A DNA stretch of 64,000 nt from Planctomycetota bacterium (lineage in GTDB: Bacteria > Planctomycetota > Planctomycetia > Pirellulales > Pirellulaceae): positions 186,001-250,000 of the forward strand of contig JABAAE010000013.1 in the NCBI GenBank assembly GCA_014238905.1, read 5' to 3'. Of the stretch, positions 27,099-35,509 are shown piece by piece. The number at the start of each line of letters is the position of its first letter. Within the stretch, counting starts at the first letter, position 1. The notes under the pieces were generated by a model. The model was not told the origin of the DNA, ran no database searches, and saw only the letters and a program-made list of their open reading frames with translations. The translations under genes were made by a program, and so were the position numbers.

Positions 27099-28604
27099 TT
27101 ACTCGGCGGACAATTGTTTCCAAAAATCGTAGGCTGAACGCATTTCCTCAATTGCCTTTTCCTTTTCCGGCGAAGATGAATTTTGAATCGCCTTTGCACG
27201 CTCGACCAACCAGTCGAAGAAAAATTTTGCTGACTCTTTTTTCCTGATAGGCTGGTCACCGACATGGATGTAAATGGGTCCGGACGTAGCGAATCGAAAT
27301 GATTTTGAATGGTTGGTGACAACTCTTGCCAGCATCCATCCACTTTCCTGAAAAACTAATTTCGGGAGCTTCCCCTTGGCCTTGGTGTATTCATCAAGTG
27401 AAATTTTCGCGGCCACCATCCCGTTGCGGATCAGCTCCAGATAGTCGGCTTTTTCTTTAAGTGAAAGGGTCATTGTGGTTTCGATCTCCAATGATTCCCC
27501 CTTGGCAACCTGCACGGTTTCTCCCGGCAACAAACCGTTGAATCGCACCTCCATCACCGGCCCATTGGTCACAACGACACGGCCGAAATTTAAATTGCTA
27601 ATCCAGGAGTTGTAGGAGAAATTTGGTCCGCAATGTACATACATGCGGTTATATCCGACTGGGTTTTTGGCCCTTCCAGATCCGCTGCCAGCACCCGGAG
27701 GTATTTGAAATCCGCAGTTAAGCGCCTGGTAGTAAACGTAGGTTTGCCAACGCTGCAAAGCATGAGGACCGGTAAATGAATTTGGCGGTTTCCTTATTCC
27801 AGTTGCTCGAACCGGGGAGGAGTGTTGCTGCAATAGATCGCCAGCGATTCCTAAAACCAAGCCGTTGGTTTTTGCAGATTTTTGCGCAAGGATAACTGGA
27901 AGGTCCCAGGCAGCCGCGTTACCCACAAACACCAGCTCCGCTTCTGAATGGTTTTTGATTAATCCCGGTGGTATCAGGCTGGACGACTTCGGCAGATCAA
28001 TGGGCTTATTCAATCCTATGTAGAAAACTTGTCCGCCACTCCTCTGATCGAGACCACTCAGCGTATGAAAGACACGGTTTTCGGTCGCTTTTTTGAGTGT
28101 GGGTTGCTCCGGGCCATCGTGATCCGGGATCTCCAACGCAATGCGATTGACAAAATTTAGATCACTGGCGTCCATAAGAACTGGGATGTTTTTTTCAGGA
28201 CGGTACACGCAAAGGTCACCCGACCACCATCCTTTTTCTTTTAGATCTGTGAAACGTGGGATGGAAACCGTGACCCCGTCGGTCGCGTCTTTTTTGACCT
28301 CAAATACCCCCGTCAAGGTGCGGTATTCTGGACCTCGTTCAATAGTGTAGGTGTATGGACCTTTTGGAAGTCGGAACACATGTTTGCCGAAAAAGCAAAA
28401 CTCGCCGTTGTAAAAAGGAACACCTCTTTGTTTAATGGCCGCGCCCCGGATGTTGCGAATAGTCATTCGAACCGATACAGGATTTTTGGTTTCGGCGTCA
28501 ACCACGCGGACCTCGAATTCATCCCCGTTTCCCGCCTCAAAAAATACCATCGGCAATATGAATGCCAATGGCCAGCGTTTAAAAAAGCTTGACTGGGCTG
28601 ACAT
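27099..28604 (-). CDS. CehA/McbA-like secreted protein with degraded metal site
   Basis: A 501-residue secreted protein with a signal segment at about 7-27. Residues 30-115 resemble a carboxypeptidase-regulatory-like beta domain (FEVRVVDAETKNPVSVRMTI). The following part, with GWWSGDLCVYRP at 125-136 and RPEKNIPVLMDASDLNFVN, resembles the start of CehA/McbA-type PHP metallohydrolases of planctomycetes. Members usually read GDLHVHR at this place; here the two metal-ligand histidines are Cys132 and Tyr134. The protein is therefore probably not an active PHP hydrolase. The family assignment rests on remembered patterns. It is transcribed alone, convergent with pgk. Confidence 0.6.
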   Translation of the reverse strand: MSAQSSFFKRWPLAFILPMVFFEAGNGDEFEVRVVDAETKNPVSVRMTIRNIRGAAIKQRGVPFYNGEFCFFGKHVFRLPKGPYTYTIERGPEYRTLTGVFEVKKDATDGVTVSIPRFTDLKEKGWWSGDLCVYRPEKNIPVLMDASDLNFVNRIALEIPDHDGPEQPTLKKATENRVFHTLSGLDQRSGGQVFYIGLNKPIDLPKSSSLIPPGLIKNHSEAELVFVGNAAAWDLPVILAQKSAKTNGLVLGIAGDLLQQHSSPVRATGIRKPPNSFTGPHALQRWQTYVYYQALNCGFQIPPGAGSGSGRAKNPVGYNRMYVHCGPNFSYNSWISNLNFGRVVVTNGPVMEVRFNGLLPGETVQVAKGESLEIETTMTLSLKEKADYLELIRNGMVAAKISLDEYTKAKGKLPKLVFQESGWMLARVVTNHSKSFRFATSGPIYIHVGDQPIRKKESAKFFFDWLVERAKAIQNSSSPEKEKAIEEMRSAYDFWKQLSAE

Positions 28605-28843
28605 AGGGACTCTTTTTCAGGTAGGGATTGATCCGAAGAAATCGATTGTCATTACGACAACTGGTCGTTTCGATGTTGTTCCAAGGCAATACTAATCGTA
28701 GTTCACGAAGAAACCGACCGAATTTGAAATAACAAAATCTTCCGCTATTTACCAACAGGGGTTAAGCTGTCATTCTGGCTGAAGCCTTCTGGCTGAGGAT
28801 AGACAAAATGAAGAGCCTAGCGTTCGTTTGTTAATGGAATTCC

Positions 28844-29767
28844 GTGATTCGAATTTGCGAAAAATGTCGAACTCCCTTAATTGTCCTGGACAACGGTTCA
28901 GAGGAGTGCCCTAGCTGTAATCAGGGGGATTCGTTGGTGCCCCCGGTGATTTCCAATCGGTCGCAGGACCCTGAGTCTGCAGTCGCCGATTCTGCCATTT
29001 CAGAGCAGGCGCCTGAGCAAGATTCACGGTTGTCCAATTCGTTGCCTCCGCCGGTCCGCGGATCGAAAGTCCCCGCGACTCCTTCATCCGGTGATTCGGC
29101 GGTTCTCCCTCCATCAGCGGTGCCGCCTATCGTTGGCCAAAGTCAGCAGCAAGAACGACTGACGGGAGAAACAACCTCACAACCCGCAGCGGCAAATATA
29201 GATCCAGTGGTTCATCCGCCAGGGACAGATCAAGAAAGCCGCAATCTCGATTCCAAGCGGCGGAAAAAAAAGAGCAGAACAAAAAAGAAGTCCAAGTCAT
29301 CCGGCGATCAAACGGATCCGCCTGTCGTTGATCAGTTACTGCCACCGAGGCAGTCGAAAGTAAAAGAGGTAGCCGAGTCTCTTTTGCCCCTGGCAGCCAA
29401 GCCCAGCGGTGAGGGGGACGACGCACCCGTTGCAGCCTCCGAGCAGCCCCCAATTCAAAAGGGCGACACCTTGCCAACGTCGGGAGACGACGCACCCCAA
29501 ACTGCCCGTGGCCCGGTAAATTCCGAGTTGATTGCCGAGAGTGAAAAAGTTTTTTTGCCTGATGGAAAAGGTGGTTTGATTGAAGTCAGTGAACGCAAGA
29601 CGCACGTTCACTATCGAGGCGCATTGATCGAGCTGGATAGATTGAAGCGCGAAGAGAAAGATGTGAAACGAGGCTGGCGAGATTTTCTGGTTGCGATTGT
29701 GTGCGTTTTTTTCCTCGTTGTGTTGATGATCATTCTGAGTTGGTACAACTCGCCGTCCGGAGCATAA
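28844..29767 (+). CDS. Zinc-ribbon protein with Pro-rich linker and C-terminal membrane anchor
   Basis: A 307-residue protein of unknown function. An N-terminal zinc ribbon has Cys5-x2-Cys8 and Cys22-x2-Cys25. A low-complexity linker of over 200 residues, rich in Pro, Ser and Gln, contains a basic patch (RRKKKSRTKKKSK). A short conserved-looking segment (LPDGKGGLIEVSERKTHVHY) precedes a single membrane helix at about 282-302 near the C-terminus. It starts with GTG, as no ATG is in frame nearby. The tail-anchored layout puts the zinc ribbon in the cytoplasm. Nothing nearby hints at a partner. Confidence 0.75.
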   Translation: MIRICEKCRTPLIVLDNGSEECPSCNQGDSLVPPVISNRSQDPESAVADSAISEQAPEQDSRLSNSLPPPVRGSKVPATPSSGDSAVLPPSAVPPIVGQSQQQERLTGETTSQPAAANIDPVVHPPGTDQESRNLDSKRRKKKSRTKKKSKSSGDQTDPPVVDQLLPPRQSKVKEVAESLLPLAAKPSGEGDDAPVAASEQPPIQKGDTLPTSGDDAPQTARGPVNSELIAESEKVFLPDGKGGLIEVSERKTHVHYRGALIELDRLKREEKDVKRGWRDFLVAIVCVFFLVVLMIILSWYNSPSGA

Positions 29768-30297
29768 CGGGGCCCGGTATAAACTGGTCAAGGCAATGCT
29801 GCTGTTCGCTGAAATTTTGAAGTCGGCTGTCTCGAATTAGCGGGTTCCAATAAATCTCATTGTCAGCTTGGCTTGGGCGGTCAAATGCCACGTTTTTTCA
29901 CCATGCGGGGTGGTGGCTTGGGAGGTTAAGATCGGTCGCCAATTAGGTTGGGCCCGGTCGTTAAAACTACAGCCCGATTCGAAAAACGGTCTAGAGGCCA
30001 AAGGTTGGAAATTGGAGATCTCAAACGGTCTCCTGCCTTGATTTGATTTGAATGTTCACCAAGTCTTTATGGGTGGCAAAATTCGAGCTGGAATGCCAAC
30101 TGCCTATTTATTCCACCGCTGGGTTTGTTCGATGCCCGGTTACACGAGTTATAGGTATTAACCAGTCGCTTGGTATCCCTAACCATTTCCATAGCCGGGA
30201 TTCGTTTGTTTTAGATTGAGCGTTAATTACAATAAAAGTTAGCGTAGTCGTAAAAGAAACCAAAGAAAATTGAATTTGTAATTGGAGTGATTCAGGC
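29768..30297. other. Gene-free stretch upstream of the BNR-repeat gene
   Basis: 530 bp without a defensible ORF; the only frame over 60 codons is on the minus strand and matches nothing. The last 80 bp are A/T-rich, as expected of a promoter and leader for the gene at 30298, whose start follows GGAGTGATTCAGGC. No -35/-10 pair was convincing. Confidence 0.45.
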
Positions 30298-33200
30298 ATG
30301 GTCGCAAAGCGTTGTTATCGCAACTTGATTCGTACTACGACATTTGGATGGGTCGTGGCGGTATTGGTGGGACTCGGTTTTTCCCAGGACGGCGACGATC
30401 CGAAGGCGAAGAAAGACGCGTCACCGGGTATTAACTCGGGACTGGTGTCCGCACTGAAGTTTCGGGGCATTGGCCCGGCGCTAATGTCTGGTCGCGTTCT
30501 GGATATCGCCGTAGACCCTGTTGTTGGCAGCACTTGGTACCTGGCAACGGTCGGCGGAGTTTGGAAAACGGAAAATGCTGGGACAACCTGGAAATCCATT
30601 TTTGATGGATATGGGTCTTATTCGATTGGTTGCGTTGCCATCGATCCGAACGACCGCTTTACGATTTGGGTGGGTACTGGAGAAAACAACAGTCAGCGAA
30701 GTGTTGGATATGGAGATGGGCTTTATAAGTCAACCAACGGTGGTCAGTCATTTAAAAAGGTAGGGCTTGAAAATAGTGAACACATTGGCAAGATAGCCAT
30801 CCACCCAACCAATGGAGATGTTGTTTACGTTGCGTCTCAGGGTCCACTCTGGAAGGAAGGTGGTGATCGGGGACTGTACCAAACTGTGGATGGTGGAAAA
30901 ACCTGGAAAAGAATTCTCAACGTTAGCGAGCATACCGGTATCAACGAAGTCTTTCTTGATCCATCTAATCCTAAGATCCTCTACGCATCCAGTTATCAAC
31001 GACGGCGGCATACCTGGGTTCTGATCAACGGTGGTCCCGAATCCGGATTGCATAAATCCATCGATGGCGGGAAGACTTGGAAAAAAATTAATAGCGGGTT
31101 GCCCGGTGGAGACAAGGGGCGAATCGGAATGGCGATTTCACCGATCAATCCAGAGGTCGTTTATGCCATTGTCGAAGCCGCTAACGGCCAAGGAGGATTT
31201 TACAGGAGTGTGAATCGAGGCGAGTCGTGGTCTCGCATGAGTGATTATGTGACCGGGAGTCCTCAATACTATCAGGAACTGGTTGCCTGTCCTCATCAAA
31301 TGGATCGTGTTTATGCCTTAGATACTTACCTGATGGTCAGTGAGGATGGTGGCCGGAATTTTCAGCAGCTTGGTGAAGCTGACAAGCATGTCGATAACCA
31401 CGCAATGATTATTGACCCCGACAATGCAGATCACCTGTTGATTGGTTGCGATGGTGGTGTTTACGAAACCTGGGATCGAGGAAAGACGTACGATTTCAAA
31501 GCCAATTTGCCCATCACGCAGTTTTATAAGGTCGCCGTTAGTAACGAGAAACCTTTTTACTATATCTACGGCGGTACCCAGGATAATGCGACCCAGGGTG
31601 GGCCATCACAGACCAATAACATTCATGGAATTCGTAATAGCGACTGGTTTATCACCGTTTTTGGTGATGGATTTGATCCAGCGGTGGATCCCCAAGATCC
31701 GGACACGGTTTATTCTCAGTGGCAGTATGGCGGCCTGGTTCGATTTAATCGGAAAACCGGTGAGCGGGTTGATATCAAGCCTCAACCCTCGGTCGAAGGA
31801 CCGGCTTTGCGATGGAATTGGGATTCCGCGCTTCTGATTTCACCTCATAATCACAAGCGAATTTACTACGGATCACAAATCCTGTTTTGTAGCGATGACC
31901 GAGGCAACTCGTGGCAGGCAATTAGCGGTGATCTTTCACGCAACCTTGATCGAAATAAATTAAAAGTCATGGGTCGAGTTTGGGGCGTTGACGCCGTTGC
32001 CAAAAATGCATCCACATCGCTCTATGGAACGATTGTGTCAGTTTCTGAATCCATTAAATCTAAAGGTCTGATCTATGTTGGAACCGATGATGGTATGGTT
32101 CAGGTAACCGAAGACGAAGGGAAAACCTGGCGCGGGATTTCAAAATTCGGCGAGTTAGATGTGCCGGAATTTGGTTATATCAACGACATCGAATCTTCAA
32201 TGCACAATGCCGACACCGTCTTCGTTGCCGTTAATAATCACAAGCGTGGAGACTTTCGGCCTTATCTTGTGAAATCGAGTGACCGTGGCGCGACTTGGCA
32301 GGATATTACCGGAAATCTTCCCGAACGTGGAAGCATTTACACAGTCAAACAGGATCATGTCAAACCAGAGTTGTTGTTTTGCGGTACGGAATTTGGTTGT
32401 TACTTTACGATTGACGGAGGTGAAAAGTGGGTGAAGCTGGCGGCGGGTCTTCCGACGGTTTGCATACGGGACATCGAAATTCAGCAAGATGAGAATGATC
32501 TTGTTTTGGCTTCGTTTGGACGCGGATTTTATGTACTGGACGATTATTCCCCACTACGCGATCTGGATGCCTCGACACCCGAGGAAAATCGAATTTTTCC
32601 GATCCGCACAGGAAAGATGTTTGCCCAGGTAGCGCCCCTTGCGGTTGGAAAACGTGCTTTTCAGGGGGCGAATTTTTACACAGCTCCCAATCCGGATTAC
32701 GGGGTTGCAATGACCTACCATCTCAAGGATTCACTAAAGACGAGTCAAGCTCAACGAAAAGCCAGTGATCGTAAACTGGCTGGTGAAGGCAAAGATGTTG
32801 CCTATCCAACTTGGGAGGCTCTTAAGAATGAAGATCGGGAGCAATCACCGCGTGTTTTTCTGACAATCAAAGATGAACAGGGGACGCCCGTACGTCGACT
32901 CAAGGGGTCGACGAGCAAAGGGTTGTTTCGCACCCATTGGGACTTTCGTCACGCTGGCCTGGGTGGAGGAGGGCGTTTTGGTGGACAAGGACCCATTGCC
33001 TTGCCAGGAAAGTACAGCGTTGAAATCCATCAATACAAGGATGGAAAAGTCACCGAACTGGTGGGTCCGGAATCATTTGTTATAGAGCCAATTCACTTCG
33101 CTGCCACTTCGGAAATCAATCGGGCTGCCATTTTGGAGTTTAGCCAGAAAGTGCAAAAACTATCTCAAAAGGTGCAGAAGATCCGGAAACAGATGGGCCA

Positions 33201-33549
33201 GACCGAGTCTGACTTATCCGAATTGATGGACAAGGTTTCCAACGATCCACTGGCGGACCAGGAAGAGTTGGCTGAATTACGCCGGTTTCAGCTTGAGTTG
33301 ATGGATGTTGCTGAAATTTTCTCCGGTGATCCAACGAAATCTCGGCGAAACGAATCGACCATGCCCGGTCTGTCTTCAAGATTGAGAACGATGATGATGG
33401 GAGCTATGGGGTCCACCGAGGGGCCTACGCAATCCCACCGGTCCCAATATTCCATTATCGAAAAGAAATTGGCCGAGGCCATCGCCAAATTTCGACTGGT
33501 TGCTGCCAGAGTCGGTGTGAAAGTCAGGGCTGCAGATCGAGCGAAATAA
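30298..33549 (+). CDS. Large secreted BNR/sortilin-like repeat protein
   Basis: A 1083-residue protein with a short signal segment (VVAVLVGLGFS). Residues 50 to about 760 hold many BNR-type repeats, each built on a TxDGGKTW-like motif: STNGGQSF, TVDGGKTW, SIDGGKTW, SVNRGESW, SEDGGRNF, TEDEGKTW, SSDRGATW. They form one or two large beta-propellers as in VPS10/sortilin-like proteins annotated as glycosyl hydrolases. A beta domain follows, then a charged helical region to the C-terminus (about 940-1083). No catalytic acid can be assigned, so hydrolase activity is not claimed. A strong terminator follows 50 bp after the stop. Confidence 0.85.
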   Translation: MVAKRCYRNLIRTTTFGWVVAVLVGLGFSQDGDDPKAKKDASPGINSGLVSALKFRGIGPALMSGRVLDIAVDPVVGSTWYLATVGGVWKTENAGTTWKSIFDGYGSYSIGCVAIDPNDRFTIWVGTGENNSQRSVGYGDGLYKSTNGGQSFKKVGLENSEHIGKIAIHPTNGDVVYVASQGPLWKEGGDRGLYQTVDGGKTWKRILNVSEHTGINEVFLDPSNPKILYASSYQRRRHTWVLINGGPESGLHKSIDGGKTWKKINSGLPGGDKGRIGMAISPINPEVVYAIVEAANGQGGFYRSVNRGESWSRMSDYVTGSPQYYQELVACPHQMDRVYALDTYLMVSEDGGRNFQQLGEADKHVDNHAMIIDPDNADHLLIGCDGGVYETWDRGKTYDFKANLPITQFYKVAVSNEKPFYYIYGGTQDNATQGGPSQTNNIHGIRNSDWFITVFGDGFDPAVDPQDPDTVYSQWQYGGLVRFNRKTGERVDIKPQPSVEGPALRWNWDSALLISPHNHKRIYYGSQILFCSDDRGNSWQAISGDLSRNLDRNKLKVMGRVWGVDAVAKNASTSLYGTIVSVSESIKSKGLIYVGTDDGMVQVTEDEGKTWRGISKFGELDVPEFGYINDIESSMHNADTVFVAVNNHKRGDFRPYLVKSSDRGATWQDITGNLPERGSIYTVKQDHVKPELLFCGTEFGCYFTIDGGEKWVKLAAGLPTVCIRDIEIQQDENDLVLASFGRGFYVLDDYSPLRDLDASTPEENRIFPIRTGKMFAQVAPLAVGKRAFQGANFYTAPNPDYGVAMTYHLKDSLKTSQAQRKASDRKLAGEGKDVAYPTWEALKNEDREQSPRVFLTIKDEQGTPVRRLKGSTSKGLFRTHWDFRHAGLGGGGRFGGQGPIALPGKYSVEIHQYKDGKVTELVGPESFVIEPIHFAATSEINRAAILEFSQKVQKLSQKVQKIRKQMGQTESDLSELMDKVSNDPLADQEELAELRRFQLELMDVAEIFSGDPTKSRRNESTMPGLSSRLRTMMMGAMGSTEGPTQSHRSQYSIIEKKLAEAIAKFRLVAARVGVKVRAADRAK

Positions 33550-33599
33550 AAGTCGTTCTACTCCAGAGGATTAGGCAGTCAGAAATCGCAACCGGTGAT

Positions 33600-33633
33600 G
33601 CACCGTGGAGTTTTCATTCCGCGGTGCTTTTTT
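33600..33633 (+). terminator. Rho-independent terminator after the BNR-repeat gene
   Basis: An 11-bp stem (GCACCGTGGAG with TTCCGCGGTGC, two G-U pairs), a 6-nt loop TTTTCA, then TTTTTT. It follows the stop at 33549 by 50 bp and is one of the clearest terminators in the window. Confidence 0.88.
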
Positions 33634-33965
33634 GGTTGACGACGTTTCATCAGGAATGGGTCGTCAGCGCTACGGTCTGTTTCGATTCAAAATCGTCTGT
33701 ACCGATTTATTTTTTGCGAGCAACCTCATTTTTTTTCCTTGGCTGCCGGACCGATCTGAACGTTTCGCTATGGACTGTTTTCTCGGTTTAATCGCCGGAA
33801 GAAAGCTGAAACGTCGGCCAATAGATTCTGCTTTGGCACTCTGAACGATTGTCGTTTTTCCGGCAGATCTACTTCGATTGCCACCGCAAGAATGAGACAT
33901 TTGTTTGACAGGAGAGGGAATTGGAAACCAGGTTGGCTTGCTTGGGTCATCAACGACTGCTTCCG

Positions 33966-34022
33966 GTGAGCCAGTGGAGTGAGCCCGCGGAGTGAGCCAG
34001 TGGAGTGAGCCAGTGGAGTGAG
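33966..34022. repeat. 13-bp tandem repeat, 4.4 copies
   Basis: The unit GTGAGCCAGTGGA occurs at 33966, 33979 (as GTGAGCCCGCGGA, two changes), 33992 and 34005, followed by a 5-base partial copy. It is intergenic, 116 bp upstream of the small zinc-binding gene. Confidence 0.95.
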
Positions 34023-34137
34023 AGCAAAAACATGAAAGTGGGTCGGGTTTCTCTTGCCGCTCATCGAGTGATGATATTACTATGAATAACTTGATCAAGG
34101 CGGATCGAAAATCGCCCAGTTGAAAGCGGGACCAAAC

Positions 34138-34437
34138 ATGATTCATTATTCTTGCGATCGTTGTCAAAAGTCGATTGACGATCAGGCTTTGCGATATGTT
34201 GTTCGGATGGAAATGCATGCTGAATGCGAGGAAATAGACTCGCCAACCCCTGATGAAAGCCAGCTTGAACAAATGCAGGAAATTCTGGCCGACCTTGGGG
34301 AGGAGAGTGGCGAGGAATTGTTGGAGGATGTTTTTCGCCGTCATCGTTTTGATCTCTGCGATGAATGCTATAAGTGCTTCAAAGAAGATCCATTGGGGGC
34401 CGGGGGATTCCCAAAGATACGATTCAGCCAAAATTGA
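34138..34437 (+). CDS. Small protein with split zinc-ribbon cysteines
   Basis: A 99-residue protein of unknown function. Two CxxC pairs, Cys6-x2-Cys9 and Cys74-x2-Cys77, bracket an acidic helical middle (residues 33-65, DESQLEQMQEILADLGEESG). The spacing suggests one zinc site closing a treble-clef or ribbon fold. The ATG at 34138 is preferred over a TTG six codons upstream because it places the first CxxC at the usual distance from the N-terminus. It stands alone, with tandem repeats on both sides. Confidence 0.75.
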   Translation: MIHYSCDRCQKSIDDQALRYVVRMEMHAECEEIDSPTPDESQLEQMQEILADLGEESGEELLEDVFRRHRFDLCDECYKCFKEDPLGAGGFPKIRFSQN

Positions 34438-34544
34438 CTGTCAGCAGAAAGCTTCGCTCGCAATCACCATTGCTGGGCGGAATGTAAGCCGTTTCCAGGA
34501 ATTCGTTGGCTTTTCTGAGGCGAGGGGCAAATGATGACCGCATC

Positions 34545-34596
34545 ATGATAGGTGGTGATGATAGGTGGTGATGATAGGTGGTGATGATAGGTGGTG
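34545..34596. repeat. 13-bp tandem repeat, four perfect copies
   Basis: ATGATAGGTGGTG occurs four times in a row without a mismatch. It starts about 110 bp after the stop of the small zinc-binding gene. It shares unit length, not sequence, with the array at 33966-34022. Confidence 0.96.
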
Positions 34597-34911
34597 CGAC
34601 CAATGGTAGATGCCCTTTGTTGGATGAGCTGTGCAGAGTTTGTCGGATGAAAATTGGGGACCGGTTTTCTTGATATTACCACCCTGGGCATGTTGTGCTG
34701 ATTCTGCAGGAATTTGCGGTTTTCCGTGGTAAATCAGTCTTTGCGACCGATTTTGAAAGGATGCGTTGGTTAAATGTCCACTTGGATCAAGCCCGGCTGG
34801 TTAGGATTGCCAGCTGGGGGATTTATCGCGTTTTTGCACTTCCTGAAGCTTCTGGTTGTTATTTAGTTCAAGTCTTTCGCCATTTCATTAACGTCGAAGA
34901 ATCTTAAAAGC

Positions 34912-35030
34912 GGTTCATCATCTCCGGAGGTCTTTTTTTTGAATATTGTGGCTAGCCCCGAAAATGCCGGTAGCTACAATTTAAGAACCGCCTAGGAGCA
35001 CCTCCACGCAGTTCCCATTTCTGATGAACC
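34912..35030 (+). ncRNA. Candidate structured RNA: three nested stems
   Basis: Three stems nest in order. The outer stem pairs GGTTCATCA (34912-34920) with TGATGAACC (35022-35030). The middle stem pairs GGAGGT (34926-34931) with ACCTCC (35000-35005). The inner stem pairs ATTGTGGCTA (34945-34954) with TAGCTACAAT (34971-34980), ten pairs including one G-U. The G-U pair works only in plus-strand RNA, which favours RNA over a DNA palindrome. It lies about 480 bp upstream of the sigma factor gene on the same strand. It matches no RNA family I know; a leader RNA, a small RNA or a remnant palindromic element are all possible. Confidence 0.4.
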
Positions 35031-35509
35031 TTACGACTCCAATAGTCGTTTCAGAGCGTGCTGATTTAGCCGGAGCAGGTTTCCGTCCGAAACCACCACC
35101 CACACCCCGGTGGGTAAGAAATTCAACAAAATCATCCGCTGAAAACCTTTGAGTGAAAATTGCTTTATGAATGGTTGGAAGTGCCCAGAATCGATTATCT
35201 TGATGGATCAAGTAGGGGAATGATGACTGGGAAAGCTTTCCTACCTCGGAAGTTTTTCTGTAATTGGAATTTTTTACCAAATTTTTCAAACTCGCAGTCC
35301 TTGGATTGCAAGGTGTTAGAATTGCAAAGTTTTATTGGTGCCATGATTTTTCAATGGGGAAATAGCGAAGCCGGGCGGAGTCTTTCACAAGCACTTAATT
35401 CAACAAGGATTAAAAGCGAGTGGACTCTGGTATTTGGATCGGCGAAAGAATCCATTGATGTTGGCGGAAATCATTCAACCGTTTTTAATAGAAAGAGGTA
35501 GGTACTCCT

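Larger units (their letters stand above)
33550..34137. other. Gene-free stretch holding a terminator and a 13-bp array
   Basis: 588 bp. Apart from the terminator at 33600-33633 and the array at 33966-34022, nothing was recognised. A 253-codon minus-strand frame (33670-34431) crosses it, but it is antisense to the small gene at 34138, is shaped by the array (AHSTGS repeats) and matches no family, so it is not called. Confidence 0.5.
34438..35509. other. Gene-free kilobase upstream of the primary sigma factor gene
   Basis: 1072 bp with no supported gene. Frames at 34695-34907 (70 codons) and 35160-35501 (113 codons) lack ribosome binding sites and known motifs. The stretch holds a 13-bp array (34545-34596) and a nested inverted-repeat structure (34912-35030). 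The sigma factor promoter should lie here but was not located. Confidence 0.5.

Noticed and set aside
33670..34431. 253-codon minus-strand ORF
   Set aside because: It is antisense to the small zinc-binding gene and crosses a 13-bp array that creates AHSTGS repeats; no family motif or ribosome binding site.
34695..34907. 70-codon ORF upstream of rpoD
   Set aside because: No ribosome binding site and no recognisable motif; it abuts the inverted-repeat structure.
34922..34940. CTCCGGAG followed by eight T as a terminator
   Set aside because: The 8-base palindrome has no room for a loop; part of it is better explained by the nested structure.
35160..35501. 113-codon ORF directly upstream of rpoD
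   Set aside because: It has no motif, and its end overlaps the ribosome binding site of rpoD.
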